Source: Sphingomonas hengshuiensis (GTDB taxonomy: Bacteria; Pseudomonadota; Alphaproteobacteria; Sphingomonadales; Sphingomonadaceae). Taken from it: a stretch of DNA of 39,957 nt. Below are positions 24,429 to 33,384 of this stretch, one piece after another. The stretch spans positions 1 through 39,957 of the forward strand of contig QFNF01000030.1 in NCBI GenBank assembly GCA_003240755.1, given 5' to 3'. Position 1 is the stretch's first letter; each line of letters opens with the position of its first letter. The position numbers were made by a program, and so were the translations under genes. Under the pieces are notes generated by a model. The model did not search any database. It worked only from the letters and a program-made list of their open reading frames with translations, and was not told the origin of the DNA.

Positions 24429-25181
24429 TCAGCCGCCCTGCGCCGTCGCCACCGCGTACAACGCGATCGCCGCCGCATTCGACACGTTCAGGCTCTCCAC
24501 CCGGTCCGAAATCGGCAGCTTGGCGAGGATGTCGCAATGCGCCTCGGTATTCTGGCGCATGCCCTCGCCCTCGGCGCCCAGCACCAGCGCCACCCGCTTC
24601 GGCCCCAGCGCCTGTGCCAGCGTCGTGTCGGTATGTCCGGTCAGCCCGACGCGCCAGTATCCGGCATCGCCCAGCTCGACCAGCGCCCGCGACAGGTTCA
24701 CCACCCGTACCCACGGCACGCTCTCCAGCGCGCCCGATGCCGACCGCGCCACCGTGCCCGATTCGGGCGGCGCATGCCGGTCCTGCGTCACGATCCCCAG
24801 CGCATCGAACGCCGCCGCCGATCGCAGGATGGCGCCGACATTGTGCGGGTCCGTCACCTGGTCGAGCAGCAGGATCGGCCGGTCGTCGTCGCGCCCCTGT
24901 TCGATCAGGTCGGCCAGCCAGATATCCTCCAGCGGATCGGCCTCGATCACGATGCCCTGGTGCGGCGCATCGGCGGGGACGAGGCGGGCGAGGTCGGCGA
25001 CCTCGGCATAGACCACCGGCACGCCCTCCGGCAGCACGAGCTGCGCCCCCATTTCGTGGGTGCACCAGATCTTGCGGATCCTGCGCTCGGGATTGTCCAG
25101 CGCGGCGAAGGCGGCGTGGCGGCCCCAGAAGCGGGGACGCTGCGGCGATGCCTTGCTGGGGCGGTGTCCTTTGCGGGCCAT
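24429..25181 (-). CDS. rlmB: 23S rRNA (guanosine-2'-O-)-methyltransferase RlmB (TrmH/SpoU family)
   Basis: Methylates the ribose of a guanosine in domain V of 23S rRNA, next to the peptidyl transferase centre. The 250-residue protein has a substrate-binding N-terminal domain (FWGRHAAFAALDNPERRI) and a SPOUT knot domain. SPOUT motifs: DQVTDPHNVGAILRSAAAF (motif 1), LVLGAEGEGM (motif 2) and LPISDRVESLNVSNAAAIALY (motif 3; key part DRVESLNVSNAA). The first residues are basic (MARKGHRP). The start at 25181 lies one base after the stop of the peptidase gene (TGA-C-ATG), so the two are coupled. A different SpoU-family RNA target cannot be excluded. Confidence 0.92.
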   Translation of the reverse strand: MARKGHRPSKASPQRPRFWGRHAAFAALDNPERRIRKIWCTHEMGAQLVLPEGVPVVYAEVADLARLVPADAPHQGIVIEADPLEDIWLADLIEQGRDDDRPILLLDQVTDPHNVGAILRSAAAFDALGIVTQDRHAPPESGTVARSASGALESVPWVRVVNLSRALVELGDAGYWRVGLTGHTDTTLAQALGPKRVALVLGAEGEGMRQNTEAHCDILAKLPISDRVESLNVSNAAAIALYAVATAQGG

Positions 25182-25182
25182 G

Positions 25183-26778
25183 TCAGTCTTTCTCGGGGAT
25201 GGCATAGGGGTCGGTGGCGACCGGCTGGGTGGGCAGGGGCGGACGCGGCAGCGGCCGTTCGGCATTGGCCGCGCTCAGCAGGATCGACGCGAGGATGATC
25301 GCGTTCTGCCGCATGTCGGGACCCTTGAGGTGGTCGTAGGTGTCGATGCTCGTATGGTGCAACCGGCTGCCATAGTCGAGCGGGTCCTGGATGAACTGAT
25401 ATCCCTGCAGTCCGACCGACTGGAAGAAATAATGATCGGTCGACCCGGTCCGCCGGTTGGCGACGGTGGTCGCCCCCATCGATGCGAACGGGCTCAGCCA
25501 CTCGCGCAGGGTCGGCACCGCCGCGACATTGTTCTCGGCATTGATCCCGCGGATCCTGCCCGACCCGTTGTCGATGTTGAAATACGCGGTCATCGCATCG
25601 TAGCCGGGCTTCCTGGTGATCGGGAAACGGTTGGTCCAGCCATAGAAGCGGGCGAGACCGCCGTCCTTGCCGGCCGCCGGTTCGGGCCGCGACGCGATAT
25701 GCCGCTCGACATAGGCGAGGCTGCCGAGCAGCCCCTGTTCCTCGGCATTCCACAACGCGAAGCGGATGGTGCGCTTCGGCCGGACCTTCAGCGTCGACAG
25801 GATGCGCGCCGCTTCCATCACCACCGCGGTGCCAGCGGCATTGTCGGCGGCGCCGTCGCCTGCGACCCAACTGTCGAAATGGGCGCCGGCCATCACATAA
25901 CCGGCCCGGGGGTCGGTGCCGGGCAGGTCGGCGATGATGTTGTAGGCGGTGGGATCGCTGTCGTCGAAACGGACCTGCGTGTCGATCTCGATCGTCGGCG
26001 CAGGCCCGCTGACCGACAGCCGGGCGAGGCGGCGATAATCCTCCGCCGCGATCTCGAGTCCCGGCACTGCCGGCGCGACCTCGCGCGTGAAGAGATAGCC
26101 CGATCCGTGCAGCAGCTTGCCGTCGCGCGACGACATGGTCGCCATCGCGACCGCCCCTTCGGCCTTCAGGAACGCATCGAGCTTGCGCGCAAAGTCGAGT
26201 CGCCTGGCCCGGCGATCGGTATCGGCCGGATCGAACACCGGTTCCTTCCAGCTATCCGCCTTGGCGAGGTCTTCGCCGGTCAGGCGGCGGAACGGTGCTT
26301 CGTCGGGTTCGGACCCGGTGCCCGGCCGCGACACCATCACGACCTTGCCCGACAGCTTGCCGCGCCATGCGGCGAAGTCCGCTTCCTCGGCGATTGGCGC
26401 GACGATCACGGGTGCGGTGATGCGGCCATTGGTGCCCGGCGTCCACGCGATCGGGATCGCGGTCAACTGGACGGTGCGCGGCGTGACCATCCGGACGCTG
26501 GAGCGCTCGATCGTCCAGCCGCGCCCGAATTCGAACCCCTCGGCGGTGGTGGTCAGCCCCCATTCGCGGAACTTCGCCTGCGTCCAGCGTTCCGCCTCGC
26601 GCATCGCGGGCGAATTGGGCAGGCGCGGGCCGATCCGGTCGGTCAGGTGCTGGGTGATCGGCATCACCTGCGTCCGCGACGTCCCTTCGTCGACGATACG
26701 GTTGACGGCGTCGCGATCGACGCTCTGGGCCGCGAGCGGCGCCGCGATCAGGGTGGTGGCCAGCAGAATTGCGCGCAA
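25183..26778 (-). CDS. Exported M28-family zinc aminopeptidase
   Basis: A protein of 531 residues with a signal peptide (LLATTLIAAPLAAQ). It has the M28 di-zinc site: H300-x-D302 (GAHFDSWVAGDGA), D312 (ADNAAGTA), E346-E347 (ALWNAEEQG), a later Asp in NIDNGSGRI, and the final His in LHHTSIDTYDHL. A protease-associated (PA) insert occupies about 120-290. It is likely a periplasmic or secreted carboxy- or aminopeptidase that recovers amino acids from peptides; M28 proteins of this shape are often annotated M20/M28. It is transcribed first in an operon with rlmB, an unusual pairing without an obvious functional link. Confidence 0.93.
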   Translation of the reverse strand: MRAILLATTLIAAPLAAQSVDRDAVNRIVDEGTSRTQVMPITQHLTDRIGPRLPNSPAMREAERWTQAKFREWGLTTTAEGFEFGRGWTIERSSVRMVTPRTVQLTAIPIAWTPGTNGRITAPVIVAPIAEEADFAAWRGKLSGKVVMVSRPGTGSEPDEAPFRRLTGEDLAKADSWKEPVFDPADTDRRARRLDFARKLDAFLKAEGAVAMATMSSRDGKLLHGSGYLFTREVAPAVPGLEIAAEDYRRLARLSVSGPAPTIEIDTQVRFDDSDPTAYNIIADLPGTDPRAGYVMAGAHFDSWVAGDGAADNAAGTAVVMEAARILSTLKVRPKRTIRFALWNAEEQGLLGSLAYVERHIASRPEPAAGKDGGLARFYGWTNRFPITRKPGYDAMTAYFNIDNGSGRIRGINAENNVAAVPTLREWLSPFASMGATTVANRRTGSTDHYFFQSVGLQGYQFIQDPLDYGSRLHHTSIDTYDHLKGPDMRQNAIILASILLSAANAERPLPRPPLPTQPVATDPYAIPEKD

Positions 26779-26847
26779 GATGAAAATCCTCGGGTCGGAA
26801 AAGCGATGGCGACGACGCTAAGTTGCCCAACAAAGTGGCGCAAGGCG

Positions 26848-26853
26848 TTGACA
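26848..26853 (+). promoter_or_regulatory. Candidate -35 box of tRNA-Tyr
   Basis: An exact TTGACA followed by GCGCC lies 62 bases before the tRNA. The -10 position holds only CAATGG, a poor match. The tRNA-Gly gene has a related TTGACC-GCCCC on its own strand at 27505-27500, which supports a shared stable-RNA promoter style with a strong -35 and a divergent -10. Confidence 0.4.
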
Positions 26854-26915
26854 GCGCCGTCCGGGGACGGCAATGGGCGCGCTCGCTTCGGGGCTGGCCC
26901 CCGACAGCGGCGGCT

Positions 26916-27002
26916 GGACAGGTGGCCGAGTGGTTAAAGGCAGCAGACTGTAAATCTGCCCGGGTTTCCCGTACGCTGGTTCGAATCCAGCCCTGTCCAC
27001 CA
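26916..27002 (+). tRNA. tRNA-Tyr (GUA)
   Basis: An 87-base class II tRNA with encoded CCA. Acceptor arms GGACAGG and CCTGTCC pair perfectly, with A as discriminator. The anticodon stem is GCAGA/TCTGC with loop CTGTAAA, so the anticodon is GTA at 26950-26952. A long variable arm follows, as expected for bacterial tRNA-Tyr, and the T arm contains GGTTCGAATCC. Confidence 0.97.
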
Positions 27003-27046
27003 CCGCCCGCGCGATTGCGCGGCGGTGTTTTGCGGGAAGCAAGACG

Positions 27047-27367
27047 ATCCCGACCCCCATCCTCTTCATATTCGCCGCGCTGTTCGAAATCGGCGGCTGC
27101 TTCGCCTTCTGGGCCTGGTGGCGGCTGGATCGTTCTGCGTGGTGGCTGGCGCCGGGCATCGCCGCGCTGATCGGCTTCGCGTGGATATTGGCGCACAGCG
27201 ACACCGGCGGGGCGGGGCGCGCCTATGCGGCCTATGGCGGCGTCTATGTGCTGGGCGCGGTGCTGTGGGGCTGGGCGGTCGAAGGGCTGGTGCCCGACCG
27301 GTTCGACCTGGTCGGCGCGGCCCTGTGCATCGCCGGCTGCGGCGTGATCCTGCTGGGGCCGCGATAG
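27047..27367 (+). CDS. ynfA: YnfA-family small membrane protein without a canonical start codon
   Basis: The frame reads [20 protein letters not shown], then [19 protein letters not shown], and ends [12 protein letters not shown]. This is a full UPF0060/YnfA protein of four membrane helices, a small multidrug-resistance-like family. Starting at the ATC at 27047 gives 106 residues, against 108 in E. coli YnfA. No ATG, GTG or TTG lies in this frame between the preceding stop (26951, inside the tRNA) and a point deep in the protein. GGGAAG lies about eight bases before the ATC. Options are an ATC or ACG start, a recent loss of the start codon (pseudogene) or a sequencing error. The gene is squeezed between two tRNA genes. 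Confidence 0.8.
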   Translation: MPTPILFIFAALFEIGGCFAFWAWWRLDRSAWWLAPGIAALIGFAWILAHSDTGGAGRAYAAYGGVYVLGAVLWGWAVEGLVPDRFDLVGAALCIAGCGVILLGPR

Positions 27368-27375
27368 CGAAGGGC

Positions 27376-27449
27376 TGGAGCGGGTAACGGGAATCGAACC
27401 CGTGTATTCAGCTTGGAAGGCTGCTGCACTACCATTGTGCTATACCCGC
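27376..27449 (-). tRNA. tRNA-Gly (UCC)
   Basis: A 74-base tRNA with encoded CCA. Acceptor arms GCGGGTA and TACCCGC pair perfectly, with T as discriminator. The anticodon loop is CTTCCAA, giving anticodon TCC. The D arm is GCAC/GTGC and the T arm carries GGGTTCGATTCCC. The outermost anticodon-stem pair is a G-A mismatch. The 3' end faces ynfA across eight bases. Confidence 0.96.
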
Positions 27450-27499
27450 CCGCACGCTGCGGCGTGGAGGCGATGCCACTGCCACAGCCGGGCAGGGGC

Positions 27500-27505
27500 G
27501 GTCAA
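27500..27505 (-). promoter_or_regulatory. Candidate -35 box of tRNA-Gly
   Basis: TTGACC followed by GCCCC on the minus strand lies about 50 bases before the tRNA 5' end. It resembles the TTGACA-GCGCC upstream of tRNA-Tyr. No good -10 hexamer is visible. Confidence 0.3.
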
Positions 27506-27579
27506 CAGCCGCGTACATGCCCTTGCCGCGATAGGCAAAAGCCCTATGGCTCGACCGGATCGATCCTGGGGAGGGTGAT

Positions 27580-28920
27580 TTGCTGGACGAAATGATCGCG
27601 ACGGTCGGCGATGTGCTGAACCCGCACGGGCCGGCGGTGCGGGCGTCGGCAAGCTATTCCCCGTCCGACTATTCGATTCACTTCTTCCTCCAGTTGGCGG
27701 TGATCCTGCTCGCCTGCCGCGTCGTCGGCTGGGCGGGCAGGCGCTTCCTGAACCAGCCGCAGGTGGTGGGGGAGATGATCGCGGGCGTCGTGCTCGGCCC
27801 CTCGTTGCTCGGGCTGTTCCTTCCCCATCTGCAGGCGGCGATCTTTCCCGCCGAAACGCGCGGCGTGCTCTATGCCGGGGCGCAGCTCGGCGTTGGCCTG
27901 TACATGTTCCTCGTCGGGCTGACGCTGCGGCTCGACCATTTCCGGACCAAGGCGAAGAGCGCGGCGCTGGTATCGGCGGCGGGCATCGCCATGCCCTTCG
28001 CGCTGGCGTTCCTTGTCACCCCATGGCTGCTCCGCGTGCCGGGGCTGTTCGCGCCGGGAATATCGACCGGCAGCGCGACGCTGTTCATGGGGGCCTGCAT
28101 CGCGTTGACCGCCTTTCCGATGCTCGCGCGGATCATTCACGAACGCGGCCTCGCCGACACCGCGCTCGGCACGCTGTCGCTGACCGCCGGGGCGTTCGAC
28201 GATGCGGTGTCGTGGTGCGTGCTGGCGATCGTGCTGGCGACGTTCGGGGCGGGGGCGGGCGTCGCGATCCTCGCGATCGGCGGTGCGATCCTCTATGCCG
28301 TATTCCTGCTGCTGTTCGGCCGGCGCCTGCTCGTCCCCCTCGGGCGTGCGGTCGAGGCGAGGGGCGAGATGAGCATGACCGTGCTGTCGGTCACGCTGAT
28401 GCTGTTCTGCCTGTCGGCGTTCTTCATGGACGCGATCGGCATCCATGCGATCTTCGGCGGCTTCATCCTCGGCGTGTTCATGCCGCGCGGGCTGTTCGTC
28501 GACGAGCTGAAGCGCAAGGTCGAGCCGCTGGCGGTCGTGCTGCTGCTGCCGATGTTCTTTACCTATTCGGGGCTGAACACGCGGATGGACACGGTCAGTT
28601 CGCTGCCGCTGCTGCTGATCGCGCTGGGCGTGCTGGCGGTGTCGGTCCTCGCCAAGTTCGGCGCCTGCTGGGCGGCGGCGCGGATCGCGGGCGAGGACAA
28701 CCGCACCGCGCTCGGCATCGGCGCGCTGATGAACTCGCGCGGGCTGATGGAACTCATCATCATCAATATCGGCCTGCAAAAGGGGATCATCGGCCCCACG
28801 CTGTTCGCGATGCTGGTGCTGATGGCGATCGTCACCACCGTCATGGCCACCCCGCTGTTCGAAGCGGTCTATGGCAGGTGCGCACGGGCCAGCGGCGAAC
28901 TGGGCCGTGCGCCGGCCTGA
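27580..28920 (+). CDS. Cation:proton antiporter (CPA2 family)
   Basis: A protein of 446 residues with about a dozen membrane helices. Family features include QPQVVGEMIAGVVLGPSLLG near residues 60-80, a GLTLRLDHF loop, LTAFPMLARIIHERGLADTALG, and the ion-binding region AGAFDDAVSWCVLAIV (adjacent aspartates). MNSRGLMELIIINIGLQKGII lies near the C-terminus. No TrkA-N domain follows, so it is the short form. It would exchange Na+ or K+ for protons across the inner membrane. The start is TTG at 27580, with GGGGAGG upstream. An outlying N-terminal segment of about 30 residues precedes the first helix. Confidence 0.92.
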   Translation: MLDEMIATVGDVLNPHGPAVRASASYSPSDYSIHFFLQLAVILLACRVVGWAGRRFLNQPQVVGEMIAGVVLGPSLLGLFLPHLQAAIFPAETRGVLYAGAQLGVGLYMFLVGLTLRLDHFRTKAKSAALVSAAGIAMPFALAFLVTPWLLRVPGLFAPGISTGSATLFMGACIALTAFPMLARIIHERGLADTALGTLSLTAGAFDDAVSWCVLAIVLATFGAGAGVAILAIGGAILYAVFLLLFGRRLLVPLGRAVEARGEMSMTVLSVTLMLFCLSAFFMDAIGIHAIFGGFILGVFMPRGLFVDELKRKVEPLAVVLLLPMFFTYSGLNTRMDTVSSLPLLLIALGVLAVSVLAKFGACWAAARIAGEDNRTALGIGALMNSRGLMELIIINIGLQKGIIGPTLFAMLVLMAIVTTVMATPLFEAVYGRCARASGELGRAPA

Positions 28921-28984
28921 GTTTGGCGTACCAACTCGTTCTTTGCTGGCGTTCGTCCGGCGGAGGCCATAGATCGCGCGCGTA

Positions 28985-30327
28985 ATGGCAAAGATCACGA
29001 CTCCGCGTCCCGTCCGCGGCACCCAGGATATCTTCGGCGATTTCGAACGGCGTTTCACGCATGTCGCCGAAACGTTCGAACGCGTCCGCCGCCTGTACTG
29101 CTTCAACCGCGTCGAAGTGCCCGTATTCGAATCGACCGCGGTGTTCGCCCGTTCGCTGGGCGAGACGACCGACGTCGTTTCGAAGGAGATGTATTCGTTC
29201 GAGGATCGCGGCGGCGATTCGCTGACGCTGCGTCCCGAATTCACCGCGGGCATCGCGCGCGCCTACCTGACCGAAGGGTGGCAGCAACATGCGCCGTTGA
29301 AGCTTGCGACGCACGGCCCGGTATTCCGCTACGAACGCCCGCAAAAGGGCCGCTACCGCCAGTTTCACCAGATCGACGCGGAGGTGATCGGCGCGGCCGA
29401 ACCGATGGCCGATGTCGAATTGCTGGCGATGGCCGACCAGTTGCTCGGGGAACTGGGCATCGCCGACGGCGTGACGCTCCAACTCAACACGCTGGGCGAT
29501 GCGGAAACCCGCGACGCATGGCGGGCGGCGCTGGTCGAGCATTTCACGGACCATCGCGGCGACCTGTCGGAGGACAGCCTCAAGCGGCTCGACAAGAACC
29601 CGATGCGCATCCTCGATTCAAAGGACCCGCGCGACCGTCCGATCGCCGATTCGGCGCCCGGGATCGATTCGTTCCTGACGGCGGAGGCGGCGGACTTCTT
29701 CGCGGCCGTGACCGGCGGGCTCGACGCGGCGGGGGTCCGGTGGACCCGCAACGACCGGCTGGTGCGCGGGCTGGACTATTACCGCCACACCGCCTTCGAA
29801 TTCGTCACCGACCGGCTGGGTGCGCAAGGCACCGTGCTGGCCGGCGGACGCTATGACGGGCTGATCGAATCGCTCGGCGGGCCGGCGACGCCGGGCGTCG
29901 GCTGGGCGGCGGGGATCGAGCGGCTGGCGATGCTGCTGGAGGAGCCCGCAGCACCGCGCGCGGCCGTCTGCGTCATTCCGCGCGAGGGCGGGGCCGACGT
30001 GCCGGCGATGGCGCTGTTGCAGGAACTGCGTGCCGCCGGCGCGGTCGCCGACATGGCCTATCGCGGCAATCTCAAGCGGCGCATGGCGAGGGCCGATGCG
30101 CAGGGGGCGGCGATGGTCGCGCTGGTCGGCGCCGACGGTGCGGTTACTGCCAAGCTGCTGGCGACCGGGCAACAGGTCGACCTCTCGAGCGAAGATCGCG
30201 ACGCGTTCCTCCATGCCGCCACCCTTTACTCGGCGGGTGTTACCGATGGCGAGGTCGACGGTAATTCGGTGCTGGAGGAAATGATCGGCGAATGGCGCGG
30301 CGGGCTCTGGCAGGTATCGGATAGCGC

Positions 30328-30331
<4 letters not shown>
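28985..30331 (+). CDS. hisS: Histidyl-tRNA synthetase
   Basis: Charges tRNA-His. The 448-residue class II synthetase shows motif 1 ([21 protein letters not shown]), motif 2 ([21 protein letters not shown]; key part [16 protein letters not shown]) and the histidine signature [15 protein letters not shown]. Motif 3 is [14 protein letters not shown]. An anticodon-binding domain occupies about 335-435 (VCVIPREGG..., [18 protein letters not shown]). The ATG of prfA overlaps the stop (ATGA), which places it at the head of a translation-factor operon with prfA and prmC. Confidence 0.97.
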
Positions 30332-31390
<1,059 letters not shown>

Positions 31391-31398
<8 letters not shown>

Positions 31399-32221
31399 CG
31401 CGCGAACGACGCTGCGCCATGCCCTGACGCACGCGGCCGGCCGCATCGCCGCGCTGTCGGATTCCCCCCGCCTCGATGCCGAACTCCTTGCCGCCCATGC
31501 GCTTGGATGTACGCGCGAAGCCATGCTGCTCTCCCGCCTCGACGATCCGGTCCCCGCCGCCTTCGACGCCCTGGTCGAGCGGCGCATGACCCATGAACCG
31601 GTCGCGTACATCACCGGTCGCCGCGCCTTCTGGACGATCGACCTGCTGGTCGGGCCGGGCGTGCTGGTCCCGCGCGCCGACAGTGAAACGCTGATCGAGG
31701 CGGCGGTCGATCATTTCGCCGGGCGCGCGCCGGCCCGCATCCTCGACCTCGGCACCGGGCCGGGGACGTTGCTGCTGGCGGCGCTGGCCGAATGGCCGGA
31801 CGCGACCGGGCTGGGCATCGATGCATCGGCGCAGGCGCTCGGCTATGCCCGGCGCAATGGTCGCGCGCTGGGGATGGCCGATCGCGTCGGGTGGGCGCGG
31901 GGCGACTGGACCGCCGGGATCGACGGCCCGTTCGACCTGATCCTCGCCAACCCCCCCTATATCGGTACCGGCGAAACGCTGCCGCAGGAGGTCGCCGGAC
32001 ACGAACCGGCCGGCGCGTTGTTCGCCGGTGCCGACGGGCTCGACGATTATCGCCGGATCGTCCCCGACCTGCCGCGCCTGCTCGCGCCCGGCGGTATCGC
32101 CGCGATCGAGATCGGCCATGAACAAGGCGACGCGGTACTGGCGCTGGTCGCTGCGGCGGGACTGCCCGCGCGGCTGGTCCGTGATCTTGGCGGGCGGCCG
32201 CGCTGCGTCGTCGCGGGTTGA
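31391..32221 (+). CDS. prmC: Release factor glutamine methyltransferase PrmC (HemK)
   Basis: Methylates the glutamine of the GGQ loop in release factors 1 and 2. The 276-residue protein has an N-terminal helical domain, the SAM-binding motif DLGTGPG (119-125) and the amide-recognising NPPY (187-190), followed by the family ending [12 protein letters not shown]. It overlaps prfA by eight bases, so enzyme and substrate are made together. It ends 246 bases before the DUF4167 gene. Confidence 0.97.
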
Positions 32222-32467
32222 TCCTGTCGTGCGCCGACCCCATCTTTCCGCTTGGAGAAGCCGGACGCAGTCGCTAAGACCGGCAGCGGGGCAGGCACCA
32301 TCGACCTAGGCGTTGATTGCGGGGCGTGGCTCCCTCCATCGTCATGTGACCCACTGTCGTCCGGTGGGCATGGCAGGCGGACGGTGCCGGTGCATCGCCT
32401 CGCGGAGTTGCTCGCACCCGGGATCGCGAGATCGACGGACAGGTAAGGACAGGACAACCAACCCTTG
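32222..32467. other. Non-coding gap between prmC and the DUF4167 gene
   Basis: This 246-base stretch has no convincing reading frame. A short hairpin, CCCAC with GGTGGG, lies near 32348-32367. An AAGGA-type purine run occurs at 32443-32455 but lies too far from the ATG of the next gene to be a normal ribosome binding site. It may hold the promoter and 5' leader of the DUF4167 gene. Confidence 0.4.
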
Positions 32468-33319
32468 ATGAACAATCGTCAGGCCGGCCGCCGTCGCGGT
32501 CGCGGTGGCCAGCGTCAGCCGGGAAGCGGCGGCGGCAATCCGCGCGATAACGGCAATCGCATCGACAATCGTGCGCGCGGCAATGCGGCGCAGTTGCTGG
32601 AAAAATACCGGAATCTCGCCGCCGACGCGCAACGCGCCGGCGACCGGGTGAACACCGAATATTACCTCCAGTTCGCCGACCATTATTTCCGCGTGCTGGA
32701 AGCGGGCCGCTCGCGCGTCGAGGAACAACGCCGCGCCCGCGATGAATTCGACGGGAGCGACGACGAGGATTTCGACGGCGACGGCGATACGGGCGCCGAC
32801 ACCGGCGGTCAGGATCGCGGCCAGCGCGACGATCGCGGCAACCGGGATGATCGCGGCCAGCGTGACGATCGTCAGCCGCGCGCCCAGCGCGACGATCGTG
32901 GGAACCGCGAGGATCGCCAGCCGCGCGAGGAGCGTCAGGCCCGCGAGGAACGCCAGCCGCGTGACGATCGCGGCCCGCGCGAGGATCGTCCGCAACGCGA
33001 ACGTCTGCGTCGGGACGGCGGGCGTAGCGCACCGGCCAATGACGGCGCCGAACAGCGCGGCGTGGAGGGCGAAGTCGGTACGCAGCAGAACGAGGTCGTG
33101 ACGGCCGAAGTCGAAGCGGCACCCGAAGCCAAGCCGGTCCGCCGCCGCACCCCGCGCGCCCGTGTCGAAGCCGCGCCGGCCGAGGCGGAGGTCGCGCCGT
33201 CGCTCGACGCCGATCGCCTGCCGCCTGCGCTTTCGGCGAACGACGATGCCGCCGAACGCCCGCGCCGCCGTCGCCGCGTCCGTGCGGACGAGGAAGAGGC
33301 CGTGCCGCCCGCCGCCTGA
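32468..33319 (+). CDS. DUF4167 domain protein with long charged repeat region
   Basis: A protein of 283 residues. The conserved DUF4167 domain occupies about 1-75, beginning with an Arg/Gly-rich start and continuing NAAQLLEKYRNLAADAQRAGDRVNTEYYLQFADHYFRVL (key part EKYRNLAADAQRAGDR). After an acidic patch (DGSDDEDFDGDGD) comes a degenerate repeat of about seven residues, RDDRGNR and variants, from roughly 115 to 185, and then a disordered Ala/Glu/Arg tail. The family is common in alphaproteobacteria, often next to release-factor genes, and its function is unknown; an RNA-binding role is only a guess from its charge. ATG at 32468 is used; TTG lies three bases earlier. Confidence 0.9.
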   Translation: MNNRQAGRRRGRGGQRQPGSGGGNPRDNGNRIDNRARGNAAQLLEKYRNLAADAQRAGDRVNTEYYLQFADHYFRVLEAGRSRVEEQRRARDEFDGSDDEDFDGDGDTGADTGGQDRGQRDDRGNRDDRGQRDDRQPRAQRDDRGNREDRQPREERQAREERQPRDDRGPREDRPQRERLRRDGGRSAPANDGAEQRGVEGEVGTQQNEVVTAEVEAAPEAKPVRRRTPRARVEAAPAEAEVAPSLDADRLPPALSANDDAAERPRRRRRVRADEEEAVPPAA

Positions 33320-33344
33320 TCCGGCGACGACGGCAGGAACATCG

Positions 33345-33380
33345 GGGGCTGGTATCGCTGCGGGCGGTGCCGGCCCCTTT
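33345..33380 (+). terminator. Terminator candidate between convergent genes
   Basis: GGGGCTGG (33345-33352) pairs with CCGGCCCC (33370-33377), one pair being G-U, around a 17-base loop, followed by TTT. It sits between the stop of the DUF4167 gene and the stop of the convergent acyl-CoA dehydrogenase gene. Confidence 0.4.
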
Positions 33381-33384
33381 GCCG

